From Variovorax sp. HW608 (GTDB lineage: Bacteria > Pseudomonadota > Gammaproteobacteria > Burkholderiales > Burkholderiaceae_C), in the NCBI RefSeq assembly GCF_900090195.1, contig NZ_LT607803.1:992001-1056000 (forward strand): a stretch of 64,000 bases of DNA. The letters run 5' to 3'. Shown piece after piece: positions 24,598 to 34,283 of this stretch. The position numbers were made by a program, and so were the translations under genes. How positions within the stretch are numbered: position 1 is the first letter of the stretch; each line of letters starts with the position of its first letter. The notes under the pieces are model-generated. The model did no database searches and was not told the DNA's origin. It saw nothing but the letters and a program-made list of their open reading frames with translations.

Positions 24598-27006
24598 CTA
24601 CCCGCCGACCCCGACGGGCCGGGGTTGCGAGCGGGATGGATGGACCGCCGGGGCGGCGGCCTTTGGTTTCAAGAGGTAGTGCGCCAGCGCGGGCAGCAGC
24701 ACCAGCGCGCCCAGCATGTTCCACACGAACATGAACGCCAGCAGCAATCCCATGTCGGCCTGGAACTTGATGGGACTGGTCACCCAGGTGATGACACCGC
24801 TGGCCAGCGTCACGCCGGTGAGCATCACCACCTTGCCGGTGAACAGCAACGCGCGGTAGTAGCTCTCCGAAAGGTCCTTGCCTTCGCGCATCTGCGCGAG
24901 CGTCACGCTGAGGATGTAGAGCGCATAGTCCACACCGATGCCAACGCCCAACGCAATGACCGGCAGCGTCGCCACCTTCACGCCCATGCCCAGCGTGACC
25001 ATCAGAGCCTCGGCCAGGAACGACGTCAACACCAGGGGCAGCACCGCCACGAGCACGGCGCGCCACGAACGGAAGGTGATGAAGCAAAGCACGGCCACCA
25101 CGCCGTAGACCAGCAACAGCATCTGCGCCCACGATTTCTTGACAGCGATGTTGGTGGCGGCCTCAATACCCGCCGAACCCGCGGCGAGCTGGAACTTCAC
25201 GTCCTGTGTGTCGTTGGCGCGGGCAAAGGCTTCCACGTGGTCCACCACGCGCGTCAACGTTGCGGCCTTGTGGTCCCGCAGGTACACGTACACGGTCAAC
25301 AGCCCGCATGCGTCGTTGTACAACCCGCGCGGCGCATTGGCGGTCACGGTGTTGAGCATGTCCTGGTTGGGCAGGAACTCGTACCACTTGGGATTGCCCT
25401 CGTTCAAGCCGGAGAGCATGCGGCGATTGAGCTGTGCCAGGGTGTTGGTGCTCTCCACGCCGTCGATCTGGCGCAACTGCCACTCGAGCGCATCGACCTT
25501 GTTGAGCGCGTCGTACTGCGAGCAACGCCCATCCGGCGTCTTCACCATCACGGCCAGCACGTCGCTTGACGCGCCGTACGCTGTGTTCATGAACGCCACG
25601 TCGCGGTTGTATCGGCTCTCGGGCCGCAGTTCGGGCGCGCCCGGATCCAGGTCTCCGATCTTGAGCTGTGTGCTCACCGCAAAGCCGGCGACACCCAGCA
25701 CCGCGGCGAGCACCACGGCAGCCGTCGCATGGGGGCGCTGCGTGAAGCGAACCAGCCAGGCCCACAGCGGATGCTTGTATGCTCCCGCGGCCTCGGCGCT
25801 TTCGGCGCGCAGACTCCGGCGGGCTGCCTTCGCGCTGACGCCGGCGTAGCTCAGGAGGATCGGCAGCAGGATCAGGTTGGTGAAGATCAACACACCAACG
25901 CCCAGCGACGCAGCCAGCGCCAGCTCGCGGATCGCCTGGATGTCCACGATCAACAGCACCGCGAAGCCCACGGCGTCCGCGAGCAACGCGGTCAGTCCCG
26001 CGAGAAAGAGTCGGCGGAACGTGAGGCGCGCGGCCAGGAGCTTGTGCGTCCCGCGCCCGACGTCTTGCATGATGCCGTTCATCTTCTGCGCCCCATGGCT
26101 CATGCCGATGGCAAACACCAGGAAGGGCACAAGGATCGAGTACGGGTCCAGCGCGTACCCCAGCGCTGACAGCACACCGAGCTGCCACACGACCGCGACC
26201 AGAGAAGCGGCAACGACCAGCAGGGTAGAACGCACGCAGCGCGTGTACCAGAAGACCATGACCGTGGCGATCGCCACTGCGAGGGCGAAGTACATCAACA
26301 TCGCCTGCACGCCATCGATCAGGTCGCCCACGATCTTCGCAAAGCCGGTAATGTGGATCCGCACGCCCCGGGCCTCGTACTTCACACGCAGCGACTCGAG
26401 CTTGCCGGCCAGCTGCGCATAGTCCAGCGCTTTGCCGTCGGCGTCACTCGCGAGCAGTGGCACATAGATCACCGATGACTTCGCATCCAGCGCCACGAGC
26501 TGCCCGATCTCGCCGGAGCGCGCGATGTTCGCCTGAAGCCTCTCCAGGCTCGTCGCAGAACCATCGTATTGGTCCGGGATGACGGGACCGCCTTCCAGGC
26601 CCTCCTCCGTCACGCCCACCCAGCGCGTGGCAGGCGTCCAGAGGGAACGCATATGCATGCGCGACACACCGGGCAGCAGGAACACTTCATCCGAGAGGTT
26701 CTTGAGCGTCTCGAGGTACTGCGCGTCGTAGATCGTGCCGCGCGGATTCTCGACCGCGATGCGCACGGCGTTGCCCAGGCCCGTCAGCTCCTGCTGATAC
26801 TGCAGGTAGTTGCGGATATAGGGATGATTGGCCGGGATGGTCTTCTCGAAACTGGCATTGAGCTCGAGCCTCGTCGCCTTCCAGCCCAGGAACAGCGTGG
26901 CCAAGAGGCACAGGAGCACAACCAACAGCCGGTTGTTGAACAGCAGGCGCTCGACGAGCGACCCCGAACGCGGATCGAAGTTGGCAGCACCCATCGTGTT
27001 GCTCAT
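24598..27006 (-). CDS. MMPL/RND-type transporter
   Basis: An 802-residue inner-membrane protein with two similar halves. TM1 (LLFNNRLLVVLLCLLATLFLG) is followed by a periplasmic loop, then a TM bundle with VPFLVFAIGMSHGAQKMNG. The second half starts VVLAAVLGVAGFAV and contains VIALGVGIGVDYALYILSVT, the conserved TM4-type motif of MMPL proteins. The length is normal. AGGAG precedes ATG 27006, which overlaps the YCF48 stop by 4 bp. With DUF1302, DUF1329 and YCF48 proteins it likely forms an envelope transport module; direction and substrate are unknown. Confidence 0.92.
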   Translation of the reverse strand: MSNTMGAANFDPRSGSLVERLLFNNRLLVVLLCLLATLFLGWKATRLELNASFEKTIPANHPYIRNYLQYQQELTGLGNAVRIAVENPRGTIYDAQYLETLKNLSDEVFLLPGVSRMHMRSLWTPATRWVGVTEEGLEGGPVIPDQYDGSATSLERLQANIARSGEIGQLVALDAKSSVIYVPLLASDADGKALDYAQLAGKLESLRVKYEARGVRIHITGFAKIVGDLIDGVQAMLMYFALAVAIATVMVFWYTRCVRSTLLVVAASLVAVVWQLGVLSALGYALDPYSILVPFLVFAIGMSHGAQKMNGIMQDVGRGTHKLLAARLTFRRLFLAGLTALLADAVGFAVLLIVDIQAIRELALAASLGVGVLIFTNLILLPILLSYAGVSAKAARRSLRAESAEAAGAYKHPLWAWLVRFTQRPHATAAVVLAAVLGVAGFAVSTQLKIGDLDPGAPELRPESRYNRDVAFMNTAYGASSDVLAVMVKTPDGRCSQYDALNKVDALEWQLRQIDGVESTNTLAQLNRRMLSGLNEGNPKWYEFLPNQDMLNTVTANAPRGLYNDACGLLTVYVYLRDHKAATLTRVVDHVEAFARANDTQDVKFQLAAGSAGIEAATNIAVKKSWAQMLLLVYGVVAVLCFITFRSWRAVLVAVLPLVLTSFLAEALMVTLGMGVKVATLPVIALGVGIGVDYALYILSVTLAQMREGKDLSESYYRALLFTGKVVMLTGVTLASGVITWVTSPIKFQADMGLLLAFMFVWNMLGALVLLPALAHYLLKPKAAAPAVHPSRSQPRPVGVGG

Positions 27007-28124
27007 TGGGAGACTCCTGGGAAAGCTGCAGCGCCGCCGGCGGGTTGCAGGGCTGCGCCCAGCGGGCTCAGAACGAGGAGGCTGCCGTCCTGGCGCGCGA
27101 GCAGGCCGTTGAGAGGCGGCAGAGGTTTCAGCGGCAGCGGCGCCAGCGTTTCGCGGCCGGAGAGCACCATGCCGGCCTGATTGGCCAGGAGCAGCGTGCC
27201 GTCGGATCGCAGCGTCGAGGCTGTGATGGATGCTGGTGCAGGTGTATCGAGCTTTGACCAATTCGCGCCCGCATCCGAGGAACGCCACACATTGCCGCGC
27301 AATCCCGCCACGATGATCTCGTTCGGTGAAGGCATCTCGGCAGTGAAGAAGCTGCCGCTGTAGGGACTTTCGAGCCGCCGGAAGCTGCCCCCGCCGTCGT
27401 CCGATCGCAACAGGAGGCCCTGCTCACCAGCAATGAGCAATGCGCTCCCGGAGCGCCGCAGCGCGTACAGATGTCGGCCGCGGGGATTGTCGATGCGATT
27501 CATCCACGGCTGCCAGTTCGCGCCGCCATCCTCGCTGTAGAACGCAAGGCCATAGGCGCCGACCACCAGGATGCGGCGCGGGTCGAACAGCAGCACGTCC
27601 GTGAAAGGCTTGTCGGGACCGTCGGCCACGAGCTGCTCGGCGTCCTTGATTCGCGCGGCATCGTCCGACGCCTTGGCGGCCTGCAGGGCGAGTTCCGCGA
27701 CGCGGCGGCCATCGAGGCGCAATGTCCAGTGGTCGCCCGCGTCCTCCGTGGTCAGGACCGTCCCTCCATGGCCGACCGCCACGCCATGACGCTCATCGGC
27801 GAAACGCACCATTGTCAACGTCACGCTGACCGGCACCCGCGCCTGGTGCCAGGTTCCCGCCCCGTCATCGGAAACGGCGATCACGCCGCGCTCGCCCACC
27901 GCAATCAGGCGGCTGCCGGCCTGCGCGGCAGCGAGCAAGACGACCCCGGAGGGTTGCCGCACCATCAGCGCTGGGCGCTGCAGTGCGTCACCGACCGGCG
28001 CTGCCGCGCCGGCGATGCCTTCGGCCGCATGGACCCCGGTCGCCACCGCGCCGAGCAAAAGCGGCGCGCACGCGCACAGGCAACGCATCACCCATGGAAG
28101 ACGCAGACGCTTCATGGAACTCAT
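27003..28124 (-). CDS. YCF48/BNR-repeat exported protein
   Basis: A 373-residue protein with a signal peptide ending near GVHAAE. Several BNR/sialidase-type blades follow: SDDGAGTWHQARVP, TEDAGDHWTLRL, SEDGGANWQPW, SDDGGGSFRRLE and SSDAGANWSKL. It resembles photosystem II assembly factor YCF48 but in proteobacteria accompanies MMPL transporters. It is probably a periplasmic propeller partner of the adjacent transporter. ATG 28124 has no strong ribosome binding site; ATG 28115 (MKRLRLPW) is equally possible. Confidence 0.9.
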   Translation of the reverse strand: MSSMKRLRLPWVMRCLCACAPLLLGAVATGVHAAEGIAGAAAPVGDALQRPALMVRQPSGVVLLAAAQAGSRLIAVGERGVIAVSDDGAGTWHQARVPVSVTLTMVRFADERHGVAVGHGGTVLTTEDAGDHWTLRLDGRRVAELALQAAKASDDAARIKDAEQLVADGPDKPFTDVLLFDPRRILVVGAYGLAFYSEDGGANWQPWMNRIDNPRGRHLYALRRSGSALLIAGEQGLLLRSDDGGGSFRRLESPYSGSFFTAEMPSPNEIIVAGLRGNVWRSSDAGANWSKLDTPAPASITASTLRSDGTLLLANQAGMVLSGRETLAPLPLKPLPPLNGLLARQDGSLLVLSPLGAALQPAGGAAAFPGVSQ

Positions 28125-28270
28125 GTCCGCGCAGTTGCGCCCGCGACCATGGCAACGATGCGTCGACGCCCGTCGTACGCGATAGGTGAAGCCGTCATGT
28201 GTCTCCTGGATATCGTTTTGTCTGCTGTCTCAAGTGGTGCCGGCCCGTTCGATCCGGCGCGTCTGCCGGG

Positions 28271-29017
28271 TCAAGCGCGCATAGCGCCTCCATCGACGAG
28301 CAGCGTCTGCCCCGTCATGAATGAAGCGTCGTCCGAACACAGGAACGACACCGTGCCGGTGTAGTCCTGAGGCATCGATGTCCGCTTGATGGCCTGCAAC
28401 TGGCTGGCGAACTCGAAGTAGGCCGGCGGGAGCGTTTGCTCGGTGGTATTCGTGCGCACCAGGGTCGGCGCAACCGCATTGGCGGTGATGCCGTGCGATC
28501 CGAGTTCAGCCGCAAGCGAGCGGATCAATCCGATCAGCCCCCCTTTGCTGGCAACGTAGTGACTGAGCATCGGTGTGCCGGCATGGAAGGTGTTCGAGGC
28601 GATCCCTACAACGCGCCCCCAGCCGCGGGCCTTCATGCCCGGCAGCACCGCCTTCAGCAGATGAAAGAGCGAATCCAGGTTGACCGAGAACACACGTCGC
28701 CAATCGTCGAACGAGATGTCCTCGAAGGCCTGCATCGGGTAGATGCCCGCGCAATGCACCAGCACGTCGATGCGGCCGAACCGCTTCACGGCGTCGAGCA
28801 CACCTGCCTCGACCTGGGCCGGATCGGTGATGTCGCAAGGAATCCACGCGCCGTTCGAGCCCGCGCGTTCCACGAGCTTCAGGGTCGTTGACGCCTCCTG
28901 CCTGTCGAACACGACGATCCGCATTCCGTCGCCAGCGAGCCGTTCGCACAGTGCCTGGCCGATCCCGTTGCTGCCGCCGGTGACGAGGCAGACCTTCTCA
29001 ACGCGACGGCGCATCAT
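28271..29017 (-). CDS. SDR family oxidoreductase
   Basis: A 248-residue classical SDR: VTGGSNGIG, HCAG (replacing NNAG), catalytic YVASK in LSHYVASKGGLIGLI, and C-terminal TGQTLLVDGG. AAGGAAG precedes ATG 29017, which overlaps the reductase stop (ATGA). Possible pathway dehydrogenase. The 146 bases to the YCF48 gene (28125-28270) contain no gene and may hold an internal promoter. Confidence 0.92.
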   Translation of the reverse strand: MMRRRVEKVCLVTGGSNGIGQALCERLAGDGMRIVVFDRQEASTTLKLVERAGSNGAWIPCDITDPAQVEAGVLDAVKRFGRIDVLVHCAGIYPMQAFEDISFDDWRRVFSVNLDSLFHLLKAVLPGMKARGWGRVVGIASNTFHAGTPMLSHYVASKGGLIGLIRSLAAELGSHGITANAVAPTLVRTNTTEQTLPPAYFEFASQLQAIKRTSMPQDYTGTVSFLCSDDASFMTGQTLLVDGGAMRA

Positions 29018-30084
29018 GACGCTTCCTTTGCAGTGGCGAGTGCCCGATCGCCTTCCGAGATGAACGAGTCCGCGAAGAATTCGTCTTCCGGAAGTCCGCA
29101 TGTCTCGACGAAGTCGCTCCTGGCAGCCTCAACCATGACCGGGGCTCCACAGGCATAGACCTGCGAGCCCGCAAGCGAGGCGGTGCAGTCCTCCATCAGC
29201 GCGCTGTGGACGAAGCCGGTGCGCCCGGTCCAGCCGCAAGCGGCTGTGGGCTCGGACAGCACAGGGACGAAGGACAAGCCCGGGTTGCTCCGCGCCAGAT
29301 CCGTCAATTCATCGAGCAGGTACAGGTCCGCGCGCGTGCGCCCGCCCCAATACACCGTGATGCTGCGCTTGCGATGAATCTGCTTGCGCAGCGCATGTGC
29401 GAGCATCCCCTTGATCGGCGCGATGCCCGTGCCGCTGGCCAGCATCAGAATGGGCTTGTCACTGCTCTCGCGAAGATGGAAGGATCCGAGTGGACCTTCG
29501 AAGCGGATGAGGTCGCGCACCTTCATCGAATTGAAGACGTGCTCTGTGAACGCACCTCCTGGCACAAGCCGCACGTGCAGCTCGATCTCGATGACACCTT
29601 CGATGCCGGGATCGTTGGCGATCGAGTAGCTGCGCCGGCGGCCATCAGACATAAGGATGTCGACATACTGGCCCGCGAGAAAGCGCATGTTCTCGTTCAT
29701 CGGCAGGCGCAGCCGCAACACCATCACGTCCGGAGCGCGCTTGTCCATGCCGAGCACGCGGCACGGCACCACGCGGGCCCTGATGCCGTTCAGCTCGTCC
29801 AGCTCCTCAACCTCGATCTCGCAATCGGTTTCGGCGTGGGCGCGGCACAGCAACGCATAGCCCTCATCGCGTTCCAGCTGGCTCAGGTAGCCGAAGCTGG
29901 TGTCGCAGTGGTCGATCACACCGTCGCGCACTCGTGCACGACAGCCGCGGCAGATACCGTTCTTGCAGCTGTACGGGACGTTCAATCCGGCGTGGATGGC
30001 CGCGCCGAGGATCGGCTCGCCCGGCGCAACCTCGAAGGTGTTGCCACTTGGACGCAACGTGATGGTTCTGGCTGTCGATGCCAT
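29014..30084 (-). CDS. NADH:[2Fe-2S] oxidoreductase (plant-type ferredoxin + FNR domains)
   Basis: A 356-residue electron-transfer protein. The N-terminal plant-type ferredoxin domain has C40-x4-C45-x2-C48 and C80 ligands (SCKNGICRGC, LLCRAHA). The FAD domain follows with RSYSIAN (about 151-157), then the NAD domain with GTGIAPIKGM (about 218-227) and ACGAPVMVEA. This is the reductase type of multicomponent mono- and dioxygenases, as in phenol, methane or AscD-like systems. No matching hydroxylase subunits adjoin it, so it may serve an oxygenase elsewhere in the cluster. Confidence 0.92.
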   Translation of the reverse strand: MASTARTITLRPSGNTFEVAPGEPILGAAIHAGLNVPYSCKNGICRGCRARVRDGVIDHCDTSFGYLSQLERDEGYALLCRAHAETDCEIEVEELDELNGIRARVVPCRVLGMDKRAPDVMVLRLRLPMNENMRFLAGQYVDILMSDGRRRSYSIANDPGIEGVIEIELHVRLVPGGAFTEHVFNSMKVRDLIRFEGPLGSFHLRESSDKPILMLASGTGIAPIKGMLAHALRKQIHRKRSITVYWGGRTRADLYLLDELTDLARSNPGLSFVPVLSEPTAACGWTGRTGFVHSALMEDCTASLAGSQVYACGAPVMVEAARSDFVETCGLPEDEFFADSFISEGDRALATAKEAS

Positions 30085-30104
30085 GTTGTCTCGTTCTATG
30101 CGCG

Positions 30105-30611
30105 TTAGGCGCGCTGCTTGAGCGACGACTCGTAGCGGTCGCCGAAATCGAACATGTCCTCGTGCTGGTAGCCGGCGCTGTAGTACTGCACCTCCCACCA
30201 GTTGTTGTCCAGGTCCTGCAGGTAGAACGAATACACCCCGTGCTGGTCGACCGGCTCGGTCATGTTCTGGATGCCCCACCTGCCGCGTTGCTGTTGCGTC
30301 GCCGCGTAGGCGGCATCCACCTCCTCGCGCGAGCGCACGTCCAGCCCCCAGTGTGTGAGGTAGCTCATGTTGTGCACTGCGTCGCCCACCTCGACGCAAA
30401 CGATGTGGAACTTGAAACCGCAGCGCAGCCCCATCGAAACCGGCGAGTGCTGCACGACTTCCAGGCCGAGGAACTCCTCGTAGAACTTGCGCGACACGGC
30501 CATGTTGCGGCACTCCAGCGTGCCGTGTGTCATCGCGTACGGCTTGACCACCGATGCTTCGGTCTTGGGATCGGCATGCGCGTCCGGCACGAGTTCACGG
30601 ATGTAGCTCAT
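30105..30611 (-). CDS. VOC (glyoxalase/extradiol-fold) family protein
   Basis: A 168-residue vicinal-oxygen-chelate protein starting MSYIRELVPDAHADP. One beta-alpha-beta-beta-beta pair set spans THGTLECRNMAVSRKFYEEFLGLEVV and YSFYLQDLDNNWWEVQYYSAG. Candidate metal ligands are His in MTHGTLEC, His in LTHWGLDV and Glu in WWEVQYY. It could be a small dioxygenase, isomerase or epimerase of the pathway. AAGGA lies upstream of ATG 30611, 21 bp before the reductase. Confidence 0.86.
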   Translation of the reverse strand: MSYIRELVPDAHADPKTEASVVKPYAMTHGTLECRNMAVSRKFYEEFLGLEVVQHSPVSMGLRCGFKFHIVCVEVGDAVHNMSYLTHWGLDVRSREEVDAAYAATQQQRGRWGIQNMTEPVDQHGVYSFYLQDLDNNWWEVQYYSAGYQHEDMFDFGDRYESSLKQRA

Positions 30612-30636
30612 GGTGTTTTTCCTTTTCGCAAAGCGA

Positions 30637-31581
30637 TTACGAGATGCTGCTTTCCAGCACGCCCAGGCCGTCGATCTCCACGCGCATGTGGTCTCCCGGC
30701 GCCAGGAACTCGCGTCTGGCGGCACCCACGCCAGCGGGTGTGCCGGTCAGGATCACGTCTCCCGGGTACAGGGTCATCGTCTTCGAGATGTAAGCGATCA
30801 GTTCCGCGAGCGGGAAGATCATCTGGCTGGTGTTGGAGTCCTGCTTGATCACGCCATTGACGTGCAGGCGAATGCCGAGCGACTGCGGGTCTGCCACCTG
30901 GTCGACCGGCGTGATCCACGGGCCCAGGGGGCATGAGCCTTCGAAGGCCTTGTGAGAGACCCAGTCGTAGTGGAACGGCGCGGCGGCAGGCATGTTCGCG
31001 CGCTTGAGTTGATCTCGTGCCGACAGGTCATTGGCGATCGTGTAGCCGGCCACGTACTGCAACGCGTCGGACTCGGACACACTGCGCGCCGTCTTGCCGA
31101 TCACCACAGCTAGTTCAGCCTCCCAATCGAGAGCTTTGACCTGTACGGGACGCACGGTGGTACCTTGCGGCGCGACGACGCAGGTGCGCGAGGGCTTGAT
31201 GAAGAACCAGGGCGAGCCGAAAAAGGCGCGTACGTCCGGAGGCAACGGCTGCTCGAGCGCCTTGACCATTTCCTCGACGTGATCGTGGTAGTTGGCCCCG
31301 GCGCAGTAAATGGCACCCGGCAGCACCGGCGCGTGGAGCTGCACGCCGGCAAGAGGTACGCCCTCGACCGGACGAGTCGCCATGGCCGCCGCATATTCGG
31401 AGAGCATGGGGCTTCGGATAGCCCAGTTCTCGAGCAGCTCTTGCACCGAAAATCCCCTGCCCGTCGGGCTGCGATCAGCGACTGCCGGCTCGGCGTCGAA
31501 GACCTGCTCATTCACGACGATTCCCGCGCGGGGAGATTTCTTGTCGGTCGAATACGTGACCAGTTTGTAGTTGCCTTGCAT
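30637..31581 (-). CDS. Fumarylacetoacetate hydrolase (FAH) family protein
   Basis: A 314-residue FAH-fold enzyme. Motifs: YCAGANYHDHVEEMVKA (start of the core), KALDWEAELAVVIGK with metal-ligand Glu residues, ANDLSARD, KAFEGSCPLGPWI and PGDVILTGTPAGVG. The family cleaves C-C bonds of acylpyruvates or decarboxylates 2-oxo-acids, and often processes extradiol ring-cleavage products. It is first in the 31.6-to-19.6-kb run. Remnants of a paralogue's promoter and last codons lie at about 35.44-35.56 kb. Confidence 0.9.
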   Translation of the reverse strand: MQGNYKLVTYSTDKKSPRAGIVVNEQVFDAEPAVADRSPTGRGFSVQELLENWAIRSPMLSEYAAAMATRPVEGVPLAGVQLHAPVLPGAIYCAGANYHDHVEEMVKALEQPLPPDVRAFFGSPWFFIKPSRTCVVAPQGTTVRPVQVKALDWEAELAVVIGKTARSVSESDALQYVAGYTIANDLSARDQLKRANMPAAAPFHYDWVSHKAFEGSCPLGPWITPVDQVADPQSLGIRLHVNGVIKQDSNTSQMIFPLAELIAYISKTMTLYPGDVILTGTPAGVGAARREFLAPGDHMRVEIDGLGVLESSIS

Positions 31582-31872
31582 TGCGTGTTCAGTCCATCAG
31601 AAGTGAAAAGTTTGTGGCCGACCAACCGGGACCGGTCCAAAGGCCGGCCGCGGTCGATGAAGCCTCTCGAAGGCAGGACGAACTCGCGTGCCACGGAGAC
31701 GGCCTTGCAGGATGCATCCGCGGTGAAGTTGCGGATGCACTGTCTCCATTGACGGCGAACAACGTCTCGCCTTTTTGATCTTGTGTTTTCAGTATGGATT
31801 GGCCTCGAGCGATTGAGTAGCGACACAACGGGACTTCTGTCGTCCGCGCAATGAGGGAATTGCTGGATTCGT
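31582..31872. promoter_or_regulatory. Likely promoter region of the 31.6-19.6 kb cluster
   Basis: 291 bases between the MFS and FAH genes with no gene. The block around 31743-31800 (ACGGCGAACAAC, CTCGCC, TTTTCAG, ATGGATTGGCC) has a degenerate match at 35509-35556, next to the FAH-paralogue relic. It is therefore likely the ancestral FAH promoter segment. No firm -35/-10 call was made. Confidence 0.45.
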
Positions 31873-33132
31873 TCACGCCGCGCTCCCGCCGCGACGAGCG
31901 ACCGATGCTTCGCGCAGCACGCCCGGCGGCGCGTAGACATAGGGCCCGACCAGGAGCAGCAGCAGGCACGAGACTGCCAGTGATGTTCCGCATCCGATCA
32001 GGGCCAGTTCGTAGTTGTGGAACCGGGTATGCGCGACACCCAGCAGCAAGGGACCGAGTCCCGAACCCAATGAAACGATGGCGAACAGCACCCCGAAGAT
32101 CTGCCCGAAGCGTTTCACGCCGAAGTAGCGCGGCACGAGATACCCCACCAGGTCCACCTCGGCGCCGAGGGCCAGGCCAAGCGTCGCCAGGCCGATCACT
32201 TCCGCATTTCCGCGTGCCAGCAAATAGATGCCGACCATGGCGAGGATGAGGAAGCCCGTCGCGACAAGCGGCGCGAACACGCGGTCCATCAGGAAGCCCG
32301 CGACCAACCGGCTCACCAGCCCTGCTGCTCCTGCGGCGGCGAAGGCCTTGGCGGCGGTCGCGGCGTCCCAACCGCGATCGACGAGCAACGGCACGGAGTG
32401 CACGAGCGCACCATTGATCGCAGTCGAGACCAGTAGCGCGGAAACGCAGATACACCAGAAGGAGCGGTGCGCGAGCGCCTCACGCAGGGTCAGGCCGGGT
32501 GCGACCTGCGACAGGTCGGGGCCGCGCGGTGTGGCCGGAGGGTCCGCTACCATGAAGGCCACGGCAGGCAGCGCGACGAGCACGACGGCAAGAGCGAGCC
32601 CCAGATAAGCCGTGCGCACGCCGAACGCGCCGATCAGCCACTGCGCCAACTGCGGCATGACGATCGAACCGGCACCGATACCGAGCATCGCGACGCCGAT
32701 CGCGAGACCGCGTCGCCGGTCGAAATGGCCCGCCACGCATTTGATGTAGCCGATCGGGCTGGTGGCGGCGCCGGTCACACCGCTCAACCCCATGAGCAGC
32801 GTGAACGCCAGAACGCTCTCGGTCAGGCCGAGCGCAGCGACGTTGACGGCATACAGGCAAATCGAGCCGACGAGCAGCCGCCGGGCGCCGTACTTGTCCA
32901 TCATGATGCCGACGATCGGCTGCGCGATCGCCGAAGCGAACGCGCAAAGCGCCAGCGCCGTCCCGAGCGACGCCCGGCTCCACCCGAACTGCACGGATAG
33001 CGCCGCCATCAGGATGCCGTACGTGAACAAGCCGATGGGGCCGATGCCAACAGCCAGCGCAAGGGCGCTGCCGACGGGGACCTGCCACGCCGTATCCTGC
33101 GCGACACGGGCGCTCGGGTGCTCGATGGACAT
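31873..33132 (-). CDS. Major facilitator superfamily transporter
   Basis: A 419-residue carrier with 12 predicted transmembrane segments. MFS marks: GWSRASLGTALAL in TM2 and the loop 2-3 motif KYGARRLLVGS (DKYGARR at about 79-85). A hydrophilic central loop (DPPATPRGPDL) separates the halves. The sequence resembles oxalate/formate or monocarboxylate-type carriers of the OFA/MCT kind. It probably imports or exports a pathway acid. GAGG precedes ATG 33132, 8 bp after the LLM gene stop. Confidence 0.9.
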   Translation of the reverse strand: MSIEHPSARVAQDTAWQVPVGSALALAVGIGPIGLFTYGILMAALSVQFGWSRASLGTALALCAFASAIAQPIVGIMMDKYGARRLLVGSICLYAVNVAALGLTESVLAFTLLMGLSGVTGAATSPIGYIKCVAGHFDRRRGLAIGVAMLGIGAGSIVMPQLAQWLIGAFGVRTAYLGLALAVVLVALPAVAFMVADPPATPRGPDLSQVAPGLTLREALAHRSFWCICVSALLVSTAINGALVHSVPLLVDRGWDAATAAKAFAAAGAAGLVSRLVAGFLMDRVFAPLVATGFLILAMVGIYLLARGNAEVIGLATLGLALGAEVDLVGYLVPRYFGVKRFGQIFGVLFAIVSLGSGLGPLLLGVAHTRFHNYELALIGCGTSLAVSCLLLLLVGPYVYAPPGVLREASVARRGGSAA

Positions 33133-33140
33133 GAACGGCC

Positions 33141-34283
33141 TCAGCTCGCCTGCAGATGCGGCATCACGTCGCTGGCGAACAGCTCCATGTTTCGCCTGGT
33201 CATCTCGTTGTTGAGCGTGCCGGTCTGCAGCAAGGGGATGAAGATGCCCAAATTGGTCTTCTCGCGCATCTGGTCGATGCGGTCGCGGACCATCTGCGGC
33301 GTGCCGACGACGACGGTGCCCAGCTCCATGAGCGTCTCCAGCGTCATGTGCGCAAAGCCCAGGCCGGCGCGCGTGGACAGCATGCGCTTCATCGACGCGA
33401 GCGACGTGTAGCCCGGCGGCATGAGCATGCGCTGGGGCATCCTCAGGAAGTCGTTGAACATCGTTTCGATGCCTTCCCGCGCTTCGGCCATCGCACGCTC
33501 AAGCGTGTCAGCGACGTACACGGGAGCCGCCCAGCCGAACTGCGAGGATGTCGGCTCATAGCCGTATTCCCGGGCCTTGTCGCGATAGGCGGTGAGGTTC
33601 TTCACCACAGCATCACGCGGGGCGAAGGTGATCATGAACGGATAGCGCCGGCTGGGATCCGCCGCCCAGTCGATCGTCTCCTGCGAGCCTTGCGACGGAA
33701 TCCAGATCGGGGGATGCGGCTTCTGGTAGATGCGAGGCCACATGTTCACGTAGTTGAAGTTGTACTGCTCACCTTCCCAGCTGAACGGGCCCGGGTCGGT
33801 CCACGCCTTGATGATCAGGTCGTGCGCTTCGTGGAACCGGTCGTGCGAAAACGCGGGGTTGACGCCCGACGCGTGGTATTCCGCGCCGATGCCGCGGACG
33901 AAGCCGCAAACGAGGCGGCCGCGCGAGAGGTTGTCCAGCATGGACAGCTCTTCCGCGATGTACAGCGGGTTGCTTACGAGCGGCAGGGCCCGGCCGAGGA
34001 TGGCGATCTTCACGCGCTTGGTCCGCTGGATCAGCGCACTCGCGATCAGGTTGGGCGCAGGCATCAGGCCGTACCCCGTCTGGTGGTGCTCGTTCACGCC
34101 GATGCCGTCGAAACCCAGATCCTCGGCATACGCCAGCATGTCGATATAGCTCTCGTACTCCGCCGCGCCCTTTTCGGGGTCGTAAAAGGAGTTAGGCAGG
34201 ACGACCCATGTGGATCGGTGCTCCCGGGCCGCCTTGAGATCGAGCGGCCGATACGGCATCAAAGAAAAGCAAATGACTTTCAT
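33141..34283 (-). CDS. LLM class flavin-dependent oxidoreductase
   Basis: A 380-residue bacterial-luciferase-like (TIM-barrel) protein starting MKVICFSLMPY. Typical segments: GFDGIGVNEHHQTGYGLMPAPN, RTKRVKIAILGRALPL, NPLYIAEELSMLDNLSRGRL and GFVRGIGAEY. Such enzymes use FMNH2 or F420; as a Proteobacterial member an FMNH2 monooxygenase is likelier. It starts inside the upstream hydrolase stop (TGATG), so translation is coupled. Its reduced flavin might come from the FMN reductase at 17983. Substrate unknown. Confidence 0.92.
   Translation of the reverse strand: MKVICFSLMPYRPLDLKAAREHRSTWVVLPNSFYDPEKGAAEYESYIDMLAYAEDLGFDGIGVNEHHQTGYGLMPAPNLIASALIQRTKRVKIAILGRALPLVSNPLYIAEELSMLDNLSRGRLVCGFVRGIGAEYHASGVNPAFSHDRFHEAHDLIIKAWTDPGPFSWEGEQYNFNYVNMWPRIYQKPHPPIWIPSQGSQETIDWAADPSRRYPFMITFAPRDAVVKNLTAYRDKAREYGYEPTSSQFGWAAPVYVADTLERAMAEAREGIETMFNDFLRMPQRMLMPPGYTSLASMKRMLSTRAGLGFAHMTLETLMELGTVVVGTPQMVRDRIDQMREKTNLGIFIPLLQTGTLNNEMTRRNMELFASDVMPHLQAS

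Noticed and set aside
24355..25569. Plus-strand open frame of 404 codons over the MMPL gene
   Set aside because: His/Gln-rich composition (HEHERQQQ-type runs) is a mirror artefact of the transporter codons.
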